Shown: in pieces, positions 24,675 through 33,879 of the stretch
Position numbering within the stretch: the first letter of the stretch is position 1
Layout: each line of letters begins with the position of its first letter
Made by a program: the position numbers and the translations under genes
Assembly: GCA_902826565.1 (NCBI GenBank)
Contig: CADEFF010000011.1
Location: 27,335 to 91,334 of the forward strand
Source: an uncultured Rhodospirillaceae bacterium
Lineage (GTDB): Bacteria > Pseudomonadota > Alphaproteobacteria > Dongiales > Dongiaceae
Direction: 5' to 3'
Length of the DNA stretch: 64,000 nucleotides
The notes under the pieces: generated by a model
The model's input: the letters and a program-made list of their open reading frames with translations, nothing else
Databases searched by the model: none
Told to the model about the DNA's origin: nothing

Positions 24675-25964
24675 ATGAGCGAAGCCGCGAAGGTGATTCC
24701 GCTGGGCAACGAGACGAAGCGGGTGGTCAAGGACCTCTACGAGATCGGCGAGATCCCGCCTTTGGGTCATGTGCCGTCGAAGATGCAGGCCTGGTGCATC
24801 CGGCGCGAGCGCCATGGCGAGCCCGAGCAGGCGATGCAGGTCGAGGTGGTGCCGACGCCGGCGATCGACCCCTATCAGGTGCTCGTGATGGTGATGGCGG
24901 CGGGCGTCAACTACAACGGCGTCTGGGCCGGGCTCGGCCGCCCGATCTCGCCCTTCGACGTGCACAAGGCGCCCTTCCATATCGCGGGTTCCGACGCCTC
25001 GGGCATCGTCTGGGCGGTCGGCGACAAGGTGAAGCGCTGGAAGATCGGCGACGAGGTCATCATCCATTGCAACCAGACCGACGGCGACGACGAGGAATGC
25101 AACGGCGGCGACCCGATGTTCTCGCCCTCGCAGCGCATCTGGGGCTATGAGACGCCGGACGGCTCCTTCGCCCAGTTCACCGCGGTGCAGGCGCAGCAGC
25201 TCATGCCGCGGCCGCGCCATCTGACCTGGGAGGAGAGCGGCTGCTACACCCTCACCCTCGCCACCTCCTATCGCATGCTGTTCGGCCATCGCCCGCATAT
25301 CCTGCGGCCGGGCCATAATGTGCTGGTCTGGGGCGCCTCCGGCGGCATCGGCTCGATGGCGGTGCAGCTCATCGCGACGGCGGGCGCCAACGCGATCGGC
25401 GTGATCTCCGACGATTCCAAGCGCGACTTCGTCATGCAGCTCGGCGCCAAGGGCGTCATCAACCGCAACGGCTTCGATTGCTGGGGCCCGCTGCCCGACG
25501 TGGACGACGTCAAGGGCTATGCCGACTACATGAAAAAATGCCGCGAGTTCGGCAAGGCGATCTGGGAGATCACCGGCAAGGGCAACGACGTCGATTTCGT
25601 CTTCGAGCATCCGGGCGAGCAGACCTTCCCGGTCTCCTGCTTCGTGGTGAAGCGCGGCGGCATGGTGGTGTTCTGCGCCGGCACCACCGGCTACAACCTG
25701 ACCTTCGATGCGCGCTTCGTCTGGATGCGGCAGAAGCGCATCCAGGGCAGCCATTTCGCCAACCTCCTGCAGGCGAGCCAGGCGAACCAGCTCGTGATCG
25801 AGCGGCGCATCGACCCCTGCATGTCGGAGGTGTTCTCCTGGAACGACATCCCGCGCGCCCACACCAAGATGTGGAAGAACCAGCACAAGCCCGGCAACAT
25901 GGCCGTGCTGGTGCAGGCGAAGCGCCCCGGCATGCGCACCCTCGAGGAGGCGGTCGAGGGGTGA
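24675..25964 (+). CDS. ccr: Crotonyl-CoA carboxylase/reductase
   Basis: The product has 429 residues, a medium-chain-dehydrogenase-type reductase with the long Ccr head (about 1-60: KVIPLGNETKRVVKDLYEIG). The nucleotide site is VLVWGASGGIGSMAVQL near 215-231, and the YETPDGSFAQF, SFAQFTAVQAQQLMPRP and FEHPGEQTFPVSCFVVKRGG segments are typical of Ccr. It reductively carboxylates crotonyl-CoA with NADPH and CO2 to ethylmalonyl-CoA, the signature step of the ethylmalonyl-CoA pathway. GAGGGAG precedes the ATG. An AT-rich operator-like region lies upstream, and a hairpin (26018-26040) lies before mcd. Confidence 0.94.
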   Translation: MSEAAKVIPLGNETKRVVKDLYEIGEIPPLGHVPSKMQAWCIRRERHGEPEQAMQVEVVPTPAIDPYQVLVMVMAAGVNYNGVWAGLGRPISPFDVHKAPFHIAGSDASGIVWAVGDKVKRWKIGDEVIIHCNQTDGDDEECNGGDPMFSPSQRIWGYETPDGSFAQFTAVQAQQLMPRPRHLTWEESGCYTLTLATSYRMLFGHRPHILRPGHNVLVWGASGGIGSMAVQLIATAGANAIGVISDDSKRDFVMQLGAKGVINRNGFDCWGPLPDVDDVKGYADYMKKCREFGKAIWEITGKGNDVDFVFEHPGEQTFPVSCFVVKRGGMVVFCAGTTGYNLTFDARFVWMRQKRIQGSHFANLLQASQANQLVIERRIDPCMSEVFSWNDIPRAHTKMWKNQHKPGNMAVLVQAKRPGMRTLEEAVEG

Positions 25965-25995
25965 CGGCCACGCGCCGAGCCGGCTTCGTTTCCTT

Positions 25996-26040
25996 CTCGT
26001 CACCCTCGGGCTCGTCACCCTCGGGCACTTGACCCGAGGG
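25996..26040 (+). repeat. 15-bp tandem duplication and hairpin between ccr and mcd
   Basis: CTCGTCACCCTCGGG is present twice in tandem (25996-26010, 26011-26025). Its end, CCCTCGGG (26018-26025), pairs with CCCGAGGG (26033-26040) around a 7-base loop. There is no T-run, so it may be a weak terminator or a processing or stability element between the two genes. Further on, about 26085-26125, is a decayed copy of the GGATGCCCG repeat module. Confidence 0.6.
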
Positions 26041-26190
26041 TCCATCCCGCCGATGACTCGGATGCCCGTGGCGGTGGCCCGGGTGTGTCATTGCGATGGA
26101 TGCCCGGGTCGCGCCCGCGCATGACGGCGGAGCCCGATGCGTCGTTCTTCGACGCCGTCGGGGCGGGATTTCCAGGGATCGGAGCTGTCC

Positions 26191-27870
26191 ATGCTGAATG
26201 CGACCAAGGGCGAAACCGACGGCGGCGCGCTTCTCCTGCCCGAGCTCCTGCGCGAGGCGCGGGCGGCGCTGGCTGCGGCCGATCGGCTGGTCGAGGAGGC
26301 GCAGCGCGCGGTCGCCGCGCAGATCGCGCCGGGCGGGCGGGTCGATCCCGCGGCGCTCGATCGCGCGCAGTTCGCGGCCCACGGCTTCGCCTGGTACTCG
26401 ACTTATGCGGCGGCGCTGCGCCAGCTCCTCGCCTGGGCCGAAAAGCTCGAGGGCTCGGGGCGTTTCGGCGAGCGCGAGCGGCTGATGCTGCAGATCGGCT
26501 TCGGCGAATATCTGGCGCAGCTCGCGGGCGGGCTGCCGATGTCGCAGGGCGAGATGGTGCGCCCGGCCGATCTCGGCATCGCCGATGTGGCGCGCGGGCT
26601 CGCCGGCGAGCCCGCGGTCGAGGCGCTGGTGGCGGCGAGCGGCGCCGCGCCGCGCGAACGTCTCGCCGCGCTCATCGCCGACCATGATTTCGGCGAAGGC
26701 GCGCTCGACGACGAGACGCTCGAAATGACGCGCACCCAGTTCCGCCGCTTCGCCGAGGACCATCGCGAGGACGCGCAGCGCTGGCACCTGAAGGACGAGC
26801 TCATTCCGATGTCCGTCGTCGAGGAGCTGGCGGGGCTCGGCATCTTCGGCCTCACCGTGCCGGAGGCCTTCGGCGGGCTGGGCCTGGGCAAGCTCGCCAT
26901 GTGCATCGTGACGGAGGAGCTGGCGCGCGGCTATATCGGCCTCGGCTCGCTCGGCACCCGCTCCGAGATCGCGGCCGAGCTGATCCGGCTCGGCGGCACA
27001 CCGCAGCAGAAATCATACTGGCTGCCGAAGCTCGCCTCGGGCGAGATCCTGCCGACCGCCGTCTTCACCGAGCCCGGCACCGGCTCCGACCTGGGATCGC
27101 TCCGCACCCGCGCGGTGCGCGACGGCGCGCTCTATCGCGTGACCGGCAACAAGACCTGGATCACCCATGCGGCGCGCTCCGACCTGATGACCCTGCTCGC
27201 GCGCACCGACCCGGGCAGCGGCGACTGGCGCGGGCTTTCCATGTTCCTCGCCGAGAAGCCGCGCGGCACCGACGCCGATCCCTTCCCGGCCGAGGGCATG
27301 ACCGGCGGCGAGATCCCCGTGCTGGGCTATCGCGGCATGAAGGAATATGAGCTCGCCTTCGACGGCTTCGCGGTCGAGGCCGGAAACCTGCTCGGCGGCG
27401 TCGAGGGCCAGGGCTTCAAGCAGCTCATGGCGACCTTCGAATCGGCGCGCATCCAGACTGCGGCCCGCGCGGTCGGCGTCGCGCAATCGGCGCTTGAGCT
27501 CGGGCTCGACTATGCCAAGGGCCGGGTGCAGTTCGGCCGGCCGATCGCCGAGTTCCCGCGCGTGGCGGTGAAGCTCGCCTGGATGGCGGTCGAGACCATG
27601 ATGGCGCGCCAGCTCACCTGGTTCGCGGCGCGGCAGAAGGACGGCGACCGGCGCTGCGACATCGAGGCCGGCATGGCGAAGCTGCTGGCGGCGCGCATCG
27701 CCTGGGCCAATGCCGACAACGCGCTCCAGGTGCATGGCGGCAACGGCTATGCGCAGGAATATGCGATCAGCCGGGTGCTCTGCGACGCCCGCATCCTCAA
27801 CATCTTCGAGGGCGCCGCCGAGATCCAGGCGCAGGTGATCGCGCGCGGGCTGCTGAGCGGGCGGAACTAG
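26191..27870 (+). CDS. mcd: (2S)-Methylsuccinyl-CoA dehydrogenase
   Basis: The product has 559 residues, longer than ordinary acyl-CoA dehydrogenases because of an extra N-terminal domain of about 150 residues, as is typical of Mcd. The ATG at 26191 with GGAG upstream is chosen; the frame opens at 26137. Core motifs: FTEPGTGSDLGSLRT (FAD/substrate), RYGMKE-like GYRGMKEYELAFD, and a C-terminal IFEGAAEIQ carrying the candidate catalytic glutamate. The enzyme oxidises methylsuccinyl-CoA to mesaconyl-C1-CoA and passes electrons to ETF, which is encoded at 29-30.7 kb. It lies about 226 bases downstream of ccr on the same strand. Confidence 0.92.
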   Translation: MLNATKGETDGGALLLPELLREARAALAAADRLVEEAQRAVAAQIAPGGRVDPAALDRAQFAAHGFAWYSTYAAALRQLLAWAEKLEGSGRFGERERLMLQIGFGEYLAQLAGGLPMSQGEMVRPADLGIADVARGLAGEPAVEALVAASGAAPRERLAALIADHDFGEGALDDETLEMTRTQFRRFAEDHREDAQRWHLKDELIPMSVVEELAGLGIFGLTVPEAFGGLGLGKLAMCIVTEELARGYIGLGSLGTRSEIAAELIRLGGTPQQKSYWLPKLASGEILPTAVFTEPGTGSDLGSLRTRAVRDGALYRVTGNKTWITHAARSDLMTLLARTDPGSGDWRGLSMFLAEKPRGTDADPFPAEGMTGGEIPVLGYRGMKEYELAFDGFAVEAGNLLGGVEGQGFKQLMATFESARIQTAARAVGVAQSALELGLDYAKGRVQFGRPIAEFPRVAVKLAWMAVETMMARQLTWFAARQKDGDRRCDIEAGMAKLLAARIAWANADNALQVHGGNGYAQEYAISRVLCDARILNIFEGAAEIQAQVIARGLLSGRN

Positions 27871-27987
27871 GACACGCGTCTTCCCCTCCCTCACGGCCGG
27901 AGGGGGACCGTCCGACCGGTTGCGGGCGTCGGGTGCGCCTCGGCAGATCCCCTCGCCGCCGACAGCCTCCCGCGCTATATCTAACGG

Positions 27988-28185
27988 ATGAGCAACTTCC
28001 TCTTCGTGCTGCTGGTCATCGCCATGATCGGGACGCTGGGCGTCCTCTTCTTCGGCCTGTTCTCGATGGCGCGCGGCGGCGAGTTCAACAAGCGCAACGC
28101 CAACAAGCTGATGCGGCTGCGCGTTCTCATGCAGTTCATCGCGGTCGTGCTGTTCGTGCTGTTCATCTTCGCGATGCGGCACTGA
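27988..28185 (+). CDS. Twin-transmembrane small protein (HIG1-like)
   Basis: The product has 65 residues: two hydrophobic helices (about 3-25 and 46-63) flank a basic loop with FNKRNANKLMRLRVLMQF, the arrangement of small HIG1-domain twin-TM proteins of alphaproteobacteria. Mitochondrial HIG1 proteins attach to respiratory supercomplexes; a similar role in bacteria is only suggested by similarity. It lies about 48 bases before the corrinoid adenosyltransferase gene, and this neighbourhood is often conserved in alphaproteobacteria. Confidence 0.82.
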   Translation: MSNFLFVLLVIAMIGTLGVLFFGLFSMARGGEFNKRNANKLMRLRVLMQFIAVVLFVLFIFAMRH

Positions 28186-28232
28186 GCCGGCGGGCGCGGC
28201 AAGCGGCAGCAGCGGAAGATCGACGGAGACTC

Positions 28233-28796
28233 ATGGTCAAGCTCACGCGCATCTATACGAGAGGCGGCGACAAGGGGAAGACCTCGCTCGGCGACGGGGC
28301 GCGCGTTGCGAAGCACGATCCGCGCGTCGCCGCCTATGGCACGATCGACGAGGCCAATGCCGCCATCGGCGTGGCGAAGCTCCACGCCAAGGGCAAGGCC
28401 GCCGCCATGCTGTCGCGGATCCAGAACGACCTCTTCGATCTCGGCGCCGATCTCTGCCGGCCGGAGGACAGGAAGGACGGCGGCGGCGCGCTTCGCGTCG
28501 TCGCCTCTCAGACCCGGCGGCTCGAGCAGGAGATCGACGCGATGAATGCGGAGATGAAGCCGCTGACGAGCTTCATCCTGCCGGGCGGCGGCGCGGCTTC
28601 GGCGCATCTCCATCTCGCCCGCACCATCGTGCGCCGCGCCGAGCGCGAGATGACGGCGCTCGCCGAGCGCGGGCCGGTCAATCCGGAGGCGATCCGCTAC
28701 GTCAATCGCCTCTCCGACCATCTCTTCGTGCTGGCGCGCCACCTCAACAGGAAGGGCCGGGGCGACCCGCTCTGGCAGCCCGGCGCGACGCGCTGA
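28233..28796 (+). CDS. Cob(I)yrinic acid a,c-diamide / cob(I)alamin adenosyltransferase, PduO type
   Basis: The product has 187 residues. The ATP-binding head RIYTRGGDKGKTSLGDG (about 6-22) and the later FILPGGG and ARTIVRRAERE segments define the PduO/MMAB class. GGAG before the ATG at 28233 fixes the start. The enzyme transfers the adenosyl group of ATP to reduced corrinoid, giving adenosylcobalamin. In this window that cofactor is needed by Ecm (16.7-18.7 kb) and NrdJ (42.3-44.7 kb), so its place among the ethylmalonyl-CoA genes makes sense. Confidence 0.93.
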   Translation: MVKLTRIYTRGGDKGKTSLGDGARVAKHDPRVAAYGTIDEANAAIGVAKLHAKGKAAAMLSRIQNDLFDLGADLCRPEDRKDGGGALRVVASQTRRLEQEIDAMNAEMKPLTSFILPGGGAASAHLHLARTIVRRAEREMTALAERGPVNPEAIRYVNRLSDHLFVLARHLNRKGRGDPLWQPGATR

Positions 28797-28902
28797 GGGC
28801 AGGTACGCCGCCCGCGCAACAGCCGGAAAGGATGCGGAGAATCGCCGTCCCTCCGCTCTGTTGCAGCGCGGTCAAAGCGACAGATTCTTGCGTCCCGCGG
28901 CG

Positions 28903-28931
28903 TTGACACGCTTTGGTCATGTCCTTATTGT
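28903..28931 (+). promoter_or_regulatory. Sigma-70-type promoter in front of etfB
   Basis: TTGACA (28903-28908), a 17-base spacer and TATTGT (28926-28931) form a good housekeeping promoter about 80 bases before the etfB start. The surrounding stretch has few G+C runs compared with the genes. Confidence 0.75.
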
Positions 28932-29012
28932 GCGCTGCGATATAGCGGCGGGGTCTGCAGCTAAGGGGCGCTGCGGCCAGCATTTTTCGGCAATCCGGAG
29001 CCTGTTCCAGAA

Positions 29013-29762
29013 ATGAAGGTACTGGTCGCGGTCAAGCGCGTGATCGACGCCAACGTCAAGGTGCGCGTGAAGACGGATGGCAGCGGCGTCGAGACGGCCA
29101 ACGTGAAGATGGCCATGAATCCCTTCTGCGAAATCGCCGTCGAAGAGGCGGTGCGGATGAAGGAAGCCGGGGTGGCGACCGAGATCGTCGCAGTCTCCTG
29201 CGGCGGCGCATCCTGCGCCGAGACGCTGCGCACCGCGCTCGCCATGGGCGCCGACCGCGGCATCCATGTGCAGACCGATCTCGCGCTGCAGCCGCTCGGC
29301 GTCGCCAAGCTGCTGAAGGCGGTGATCGAGAAGGAGCAGCCGAAGCTCGTCATCACCGGCAAGCAGGCGATCGACGACGATTCGAACCAGACCGGCCAGA
29401 TGGTCGCGGGCCTGCTCGGCTGGGCGCAGGGCACCTTCGCCTCGAAGCTCACCGTCGAGGGCGAGCAGCTCCGCGCGAAGCGCGAGGTCGATGGCGGCCT
29501 CGAGACCGTGCTGCTGAAGCTGCCGGCCGTGGTGACGACCGACCTCCGCCTCAACGAGCCGCGCTACGCGTCGCTCCCCAATATCATGAAGGCGAAGAAG
29601 AAGCCGATCGAGGCGCTGACGCCGGACGCGCTCGGCGTCGATCCGACGCCGCGGCTCACGGTGCTGAAAGTGATCGAGCCGCCGAAGCGCAAGTCCGGAA
29701 CCAAGGTGAAGACCGTCGCCGAGCTCGTCGAGAAGCTCCGCAACGAGGCGAAGGTGATCTGA
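29013..29762 (+). CDS. etfB: Electron transfer flavoprotein, beta subunit
   Basis: The product has 249 residues, the normal size. It begins with the conserved [12 protein letters not shown] and shows the family signature [26 protein letters not shown] (ETF-beta, about 172-197) and the AMP-binding region [20 protein letters not shown]. With EtfA it accepts electrons from acyl-CoA dehydrogenases, here very likely Mcd, and hands them to ETF:quinone oxidoreductase. It is driven by the promoter at 28903 and followed two bases later by etfA. Confidence 0.95.
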   Translation: MKVLVAVKRVIDANVKVRVKTDGSGVETANVKMAMNPFCEIAVEEAVRMKEAGVATEIVAVSCGGASCAETLRTALAMGADRGIHVQTDLALQPLGVAKLLKAVIEKEQPKLVITGKQAIDDDSNQTGQMVAGLLGWAQGTFASKLTVEGEQLRAKREVDGGLETVLLKLPAVVTTDLRLNEPRYASLPNIMKAKKKPIEALTPDALGVDPTPRLTVLKVIEPPKRKSGTKVKTVAELVEKLRNEAKVI

Positions 29763-29764
29763 TC

Positions 29765-30700
29765 ATGGCAATCCTGGTCCTGGCCGAGCACGACAACCAG
29801 ATGGTCCGCGAGGGCACCCTCCACGCCGTCACCGCCGCGCAGAAGATCGGCGGCGACATCCATCTCCTGGTCGCGGGCCAGGGCTGCAAGGCGGCCGCCG
29901 ATTCCGCGGCCCAGATCGCCGGCGTCGCCAAGGCGATCCTGGTCGAGGACGCGGCCTATGCGAACGGCCTCGCCGAGAACCTGGCGCAGCTCCTCGTCTC
30001 GCTGGCACCCGGCTACAGCCACCTGCTGGCGACCGCCACCAGCTACGGCAAGAGCGTGATGCCGCGCACCGCGGCCCTCCTCGACGTGGCGCAAGTCTCC
30101 GAGATCGTCTCCGTCGAATCGCCCGACACCTTCGTCCGCCCGATCTACGCCGGCAACGCGCTCGCGACCGTGCAGTCGCCGGACAAGATCAAGGTGGTGA
30201 CGGTGCGCGCCACCGGCTTCGACGCCGCCGCCCGCACGGGCGGGGCCGGCGCGGTCGAGACGGCGCCCTCGGCCGGCGACACCGGCCTTTCGAGCTATGT
30301 CGGCTCGGAGCTTTCCAAGTCGGAGCGGCCGGAGCTCACCTCGGCGCGGATCGTCATCTCCGGCGGCCGCGGCATGCAGTCGGGCGACAATTTCAAGCTG
30401 CTCGAGGCGGTCGCGGACAAGCTCAACGCCGCGGTCGGCGCATCGCGCGCCGCGGTCGATGCGGGCTATGTGCCGAACGAGTATCAGGTCGGGCAGACCG
30501 GTAAGATCGTGGCGCCCGACCTCTATATCGCCGTCGGCATCTCCGGCGCGATCCAGCATCTCGCCGGCATGAAGGACAGCAAGGTCATCGTCGCCATCAA
30601 CAAGGACGAGGACGCGCCGATCTTCCAGGTCGCGGATTACGGGCTGGTGGCCGACCTGTTTCAGGCCATGCCGGAGCTCGTCGCCGAGCTCGGCAAATAG
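29765..30700 (+). CDS. etfA: Electron transfer flavoprotein, alpha subunit
   Basis: The product has 311 residues. The C-terminal FAD-binding domain (about 190-310) carries the signatures [33 protein letters not shown] and [17 protein letters not shown]; the last third holds the FAD-anchoring [15 protein letters not shown]. It forms the heterodimer with EtfB in the cytoplasm. The gene starts two bases after the etfB stop and is followed after about 50 bases by the 3-hydroxybutyryl-CoA dehydrogenase gene, most likely in the same operon. Confidence 0.95.
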   Translation: MAILVLAEHDNQMVREGTLHAVTAAQKIGGDIHLLVAGQGCKAAADSAAQIAGVAKAILVEDAAYANGLAENLAQLLVSLAPGYSHLLATATSYGKSVMPRTAALLDVAQVSEIVSVESPDTFVRPIYAGNALATVQSPDKIKVVTVRATGFDAAARTGGAGAVETAPSAGDTGLSSYVGSELSKSERPELTSARIVISGGRGMQSGDNFKLLEAVADKLNAAVGASRAAVDAGYVPNEYQVGQTGKIVAPDLYIAVGISGAIQHLAGMKDSKVIVAINKDEDAPIFQVADYGLVADLFQAMPELVAELGK

Positions 30701-30751
30701 CGTACCGGCGGAACCGGCCGCTTCAGCAAGGTTCCGCCAGGGAGGGCATTC

Positions 30752-31624
30752 ATGATCAAGCGCATCGGCATCATCGGCGCGGGCCAGATGGGCAACGGCA
30801 TCGCCCATGTCTGCGCGATCAACGGCTATGAGGTGGTGCTGGCCGATGTGAGCCAGCCGCAGCTCGACAAGGCGCGCGACGTCATCGACCGGAACATGAC
30901 GCGGCAGGTGAAGCGCAAGCTCATCACCGAGGCGGACAAGAAGGCGGCGCTCGGCCGCATCACGACGGCGGTCGGGTTCGGCGCCTTCGACGATTGCGAC
31001 CTGGTGATCGAGGCGGCGACCGAGAACGAGGAGGTCAAGCGCGCGATCCTCAAGGAGCTTTGCCCGGTCCTGAAGCCGGATGCGCTGATCGCCACCAACA
31101 CCTCCTCGATCTCGATCACGCGGCTCGCGGCGGTCACCGACCGGCCGTCGAAGTTCATGGGCATGCATTTCATGAACCCGGTGCCGCTGATGAAGCTCGT
31201 CGAGCTCATTCGCGGCCTCGCGACCGACGAGGCGACCTACCATACGATCAAGGAGCTCGCCGAGAAGCTCGGCAAGACGGCGGCTTCGGCGGAGGACTTC
31301 CCCGCCTTCATCGTCAACCGCATCCTGCTGCCGATGATCAACGAGGCGGTCTACACGCTCTATGAGGGCGTCGGCTCGGTCGAATCGATCGACACCGCCA
31401 TGAAGCTCGGCGCCAACCACCCGATGGGGCCGCTCGAGCTCGCCGACTTCATCGGGCTCGATACCTGCCTCGCGGTCATGCAGGTGCTCTATGACGGGCT
31501 CGCCGACAGCAAATACCGGCCCTGCCCGCTGCTGGTGAAATATGTCGAGGCCGGCTGGGTCGGCAAGAAATCCGGCCGCGGCTTCTACGACTACAGCACC
31601 GAGAAGCCGACCCCCACGCGCTGA
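30752..31624 (+). CDS. 3-hydroxybutyryl-CoA dehydrogenase
   Basis: The product has 290 residues, of the short single-function class (Hbd/PaaH). The N-terminal NAD site is IGIIGAGQMGNGIAHVCA (about 5-22), the catalytic region is GMHFMNPVPLMKLVE with the active-site histidine, and the C-terminal domain contains FIVNRILLPMINEAVY. GGGAGGG precedes the ATG. It interconverts acetoacetyl-CoA and (S)-3-hydroxybutyryl-CoA, which differs in stereochemistry from PhaB at the right end of the window. Its place behind etfBA is common in alphaproteobacteria. Confidence 0.93.
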   Translation: MIKRIGIIGAGQMGNGIAHVCAINGYEVVLADVSQPQLDKARDVIDRNMTRQVKRKLITEADKKAALGRITTAVGFGAFDDCDLVIEAATENEEVKRAILKELCPVLKPDALIATNTSSISITRLAAVTDRPSKFMGMHFMNPVPLMKLVELIRGLATDEATYHTIKELAEKLGKTAASAEDFPAFIVNRILLPMINEAVYTLYEGVGSVESIDTAMKLGANHPMGPLELADFIGLDTCLAVMQVLYDGLADSKYRPCPLLVKYVEAGWVGKKSGRGFYDYSTEKPTPTR

Positions 31625-31654
31625 GCGCGCCGACCGCCATGCGGCCGAGGCGCG

Positions 31655-32263
31655 TCAGGTGGGGCTGGTGATGCCCGCGCCGTCCCGCTCCATGTAATAG
31701 CGGATCAGCGCCTTCGCCTCGGGCGAATCCCATTCCGCCGGCCCAACCAGCGCGCCGAGCGCCCGGCCGTCGCGATCGACCAGCACCGTGGTCGGAAGCG
31801 CCGTCAGCTTCAGCGCGTCGGCGAACTCGCCGGTCGGATCGAGATAGGTCGCGAGGTTCTCGAGCCCCAGCATGCTGTAGAACCGGTCAACCTCCGGGAG
31901 CCCGCCTTCGTCGACCGAGACGGCGACCACCTGGAAATCCTCGCCGCCCATCTCGCCCTCGAGCCGGTCGAGCGAGGGCATCTCCTCCTTGCAGGGGCCG
32001 CACCAGGTCGCCCAGAAATTGACCAGCAGCACCCGTCCCTCGAAATCGCCGAGCGTCACCGCGCGCTCCTCGCCGTCGACGAAGCCCGCCTGCTCTATTG
32101 GCCGCGGCGGGTCGAACGGGGTAAAGTTCGCGACCGAGCCGGCGAGGGGCGGCCGGGCGCCGCCGGACGCCGCAAGCTGCGGCTCGTCGAGGGCGAGCCA
32201 AGCCACGAGGCCGAGCGCGGCCGCGGCGGCCAACGCAAGCAATCCCGCGAATTTCAACGTCAT
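31655..32263 (-). CDS. TlpA-family thiol:disulfide reductase
   Basis: The product has 202 residues. A single N-terminal hydrophobic segment (about 5-25) anchors or exports the protein, and a thioredoxin-fold domain (about 60-190) carries Cys88-Gly-Pro-Cys91 in [15 protein letters not shown] and a cis-proline region ([10 protein letters not shown]). TlpA proteins reduce periplasmic disulfides, for example during cytochrome c or cytochrome oxidase assembly. It is divergent from argH with 21 bases between starts, an arrangement conserved in alphaproteobacteria. It is convergent with the dehydrogenase gene upstream in the window. Confidence 0.9.
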   Translation of the reverse strand: MTLKFAGLLALAAAAALGLVAWLALDEPQLAASGGARPPLAGSVANFTPFDPPRPIEQAGFVDGEERAVTLGDFEGRVLLVNFWATWCGPCKEEMPSLDRLEGEMGGEDFQVVAVSVDEGGLPEVDRFYSMLGLENLATYLDPTGEFADALKLTALPTTVLVDRDGRALGALVGPAEWDSPEAKALIRYYMERDGAGITSPT

Positions 32264-32284
32264 GACCTCACCCGGCGATCACGC

Positions 32285-33712
32285 ATGACCGACAAGACCC
32301 GCGACGGCCCGAAGACGGAAGCTGCGAAGCCGGCCGCCAACCGCATGTGGGGCGGGCGCTTCGCCGGCGGCCATGCCGAGATCATGGAGCGCATCAACGC
32401 CTCCATCGACGTCGATCGCCGGCTGTTCGCCGAGGATATCGAAGGCTCGATCGCGCATGCCGCCATGCTGGTGCGCCAGGGGATCATCCGTCAAGAAGAC
32501 GGCGACACCATCCGCCGGGGGCTGGAGCAGATCCGCGACGAGATCGAGCGCGGCGACTTCGCATTCTCCCGCTCGCTCGAGGACATCCACATGAACGTCG
32601 AGGCGCGGCTCGCCGCGCTGATCGGCGCGCCGGCGGGGCGTCTCCACACGGCGCGTTCGCGCAACGACCAGATCGCGACCGATTTCAAGCTCTGGGTGCG
32701 CGGCGCGATCGACGCGCTCGGCGAAGGCTTGCGCGAACTTGTCGCAGGGCTGCTCGACCTCGCCGAGCCGCATGCCGGGACCGTCATGCCGGGCTATACC
32801 CACCTGCAGCCGGCGCAGCCCGTCACCTTCGGCCATCATCTGATGGCCTATGTCGAGATGTTCGAGCGCGACCGCGGCCGCCTCGCCGACGCGCGGAAGC
32901 GGCTCAACGAATCCCCGCTCGGCGCGGCGGCGCTCGCCGGCACCTCCTTCCCGATCGACCGCGAGGCGACGGCGACGGCGCTCGGATTCGACCGGCCGGC
33001 CGCGAACTCGATGGACGCGGTCGCCGACCGCGATTTCGCGCTCGAATATCTCGCGGCCGGCGCCATCCTCGCCGTGCATCTCTCGCGCCTCGCCGAGGAG
33101 ATCGTGCTCTGGACGAGCGACGGGTTCCGCTTCGTGCGGCTGTCCGACGCCTATTCGACCGGCAGCTCGATCATGCCGCAGAAGCGCAACCCGGATGCGG
33201 CCGAGCTGGTGCGCGGCAAGGCGGGACGCGCGCTGGGGGCGCTGCAGGCGCTGCTGGTGGTGATGAAGGGCCTCCCGCTCACCTACGGCAAGGACATGCA
33301 GGAGGACAAGGAGCTCACCTTCGAGGCGACCGACAGCCTGATGCTTTCGGTCGCCGCCATGGCCGGCATGGTACGCGACATGACGCCCGACCCGGAAGCG
33401 ATGCGGCGCGCCACCGCCAGCGGCCATTCGACCGCGACCGACCTCGCCGACTGGCTGGTGCGCACGCTGAGCCTGCCGTTCCGGGAGGCGCACGAGATCA
33501 CCGGCCGCATCGTGAAGCTGGCGGACGAGCGCGGATCGAGCCTCGCCGACCTGCCGCTCGCCGCCATGCAGGCGATCGAGCCGCGGGTGACCGACGCGGT
33601 CTTTGCGGTATTGTCCGTCGAACGGTCGGTCGCCAGCCGGACCAGCTTCGGCGGCACCGCCCCCGACAATGTGCGCCGCGCGATCAAGGCGGCGCGGGAG
33701 CGATATCGATGA
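32285..33712 (+). CDS. argH: Argininosuccinate lyase
   Basis: The product has 475 residues. The superfamily signature [12 protein letters not shown] (about 295-306), the early WGGRF, the [10 protein letters not shown] segment and the TAYT-type [17 protein letters not shown] block are all present. It cleaves argininosuccinate to arginine and fumarate. A basic 20-residue head precedes the conserved MWGGRF. The stop overlaps the lptM start as ATGA (33709-33712), so the operon argH-lptM-lysA is translationally coupled. Confidence 0.96.
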   Translation: MTDKTRDGPKTEAAKPAANRMWGGRFAGGHAEIMERINASIDVDRRLFAEDIEGSIAHAAMLVRQGIIRQEDGDTIRRGLEQIRDEIERGDFAFSRSLEDIHMNVEARLAALIGAPAGRLHTARSRNDQIATDFKLWVRGAIDALGEGLRELVAGLLDLAEPHAGTVMPGYTHLQPAQPVTFGHHLMAYVEMFERDRGRLADARKRLNESPLGAAALAGTSFPIDREATATALGFDRPAANSMDAVADRDFALEYLAAGAILAVHLSRLAEEIVLWTSDGFRFVRLSDAYSTGSSIMPQKRNPDAAELVRGKAGRALGALQALLVVMKGLPLTYGKDMQEDKELTFEATDSLMLSVAAMAGMVRDMTPDPEAMRRATASGHSTATDLADWLVRTLSLPFREAHEITGRIVKLADERGSSLADLPLAAMQAIEPRVTDAVFAVLSVERSVASRTSFGGTAPDNVRRAIKAARERYR

Positions 33713-33879
33713 GCATCCAAACCACCGGTTTCGGCCGCCGGCTCCGGCCGCTGTTGGTCCTGACGCTGCTGCTGGCCGCGCTCGGCGTCTCCGCCTGCGG
33801 CAAGAAGGGGCCGCCGGAGCTTCCCGAGGGCCAGCACGACCAGTATCCGCGGCAATACCCCAATCCGGACGAGCTATGA
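33709..33879 (+). CDS. lptM: Small lipoprotein LptM (YifL-like)
   Basis: The product has 56 residues. A short signal peptide ([18 protein letters not shown]) ends in a lipobox with Cys30, followed by [10 protein letters not shown], the hallmark of the LptM/YifL family. In Enterobacteria LptM helps LptD mature in the outer membrane. The gene lies between argH and lysA with ATGA overlaps at both ends (33709-33712 and 33876-33879), and the same order is found in many proteobacteria. It is easily missed because larger overlapping frames are open. Confidence 0.9.
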   Translation: MSIQTTGFGRRLRPLLVLTLLLAALGVSACGKKGPPELPEGQHDQYPRQYPNPDEL

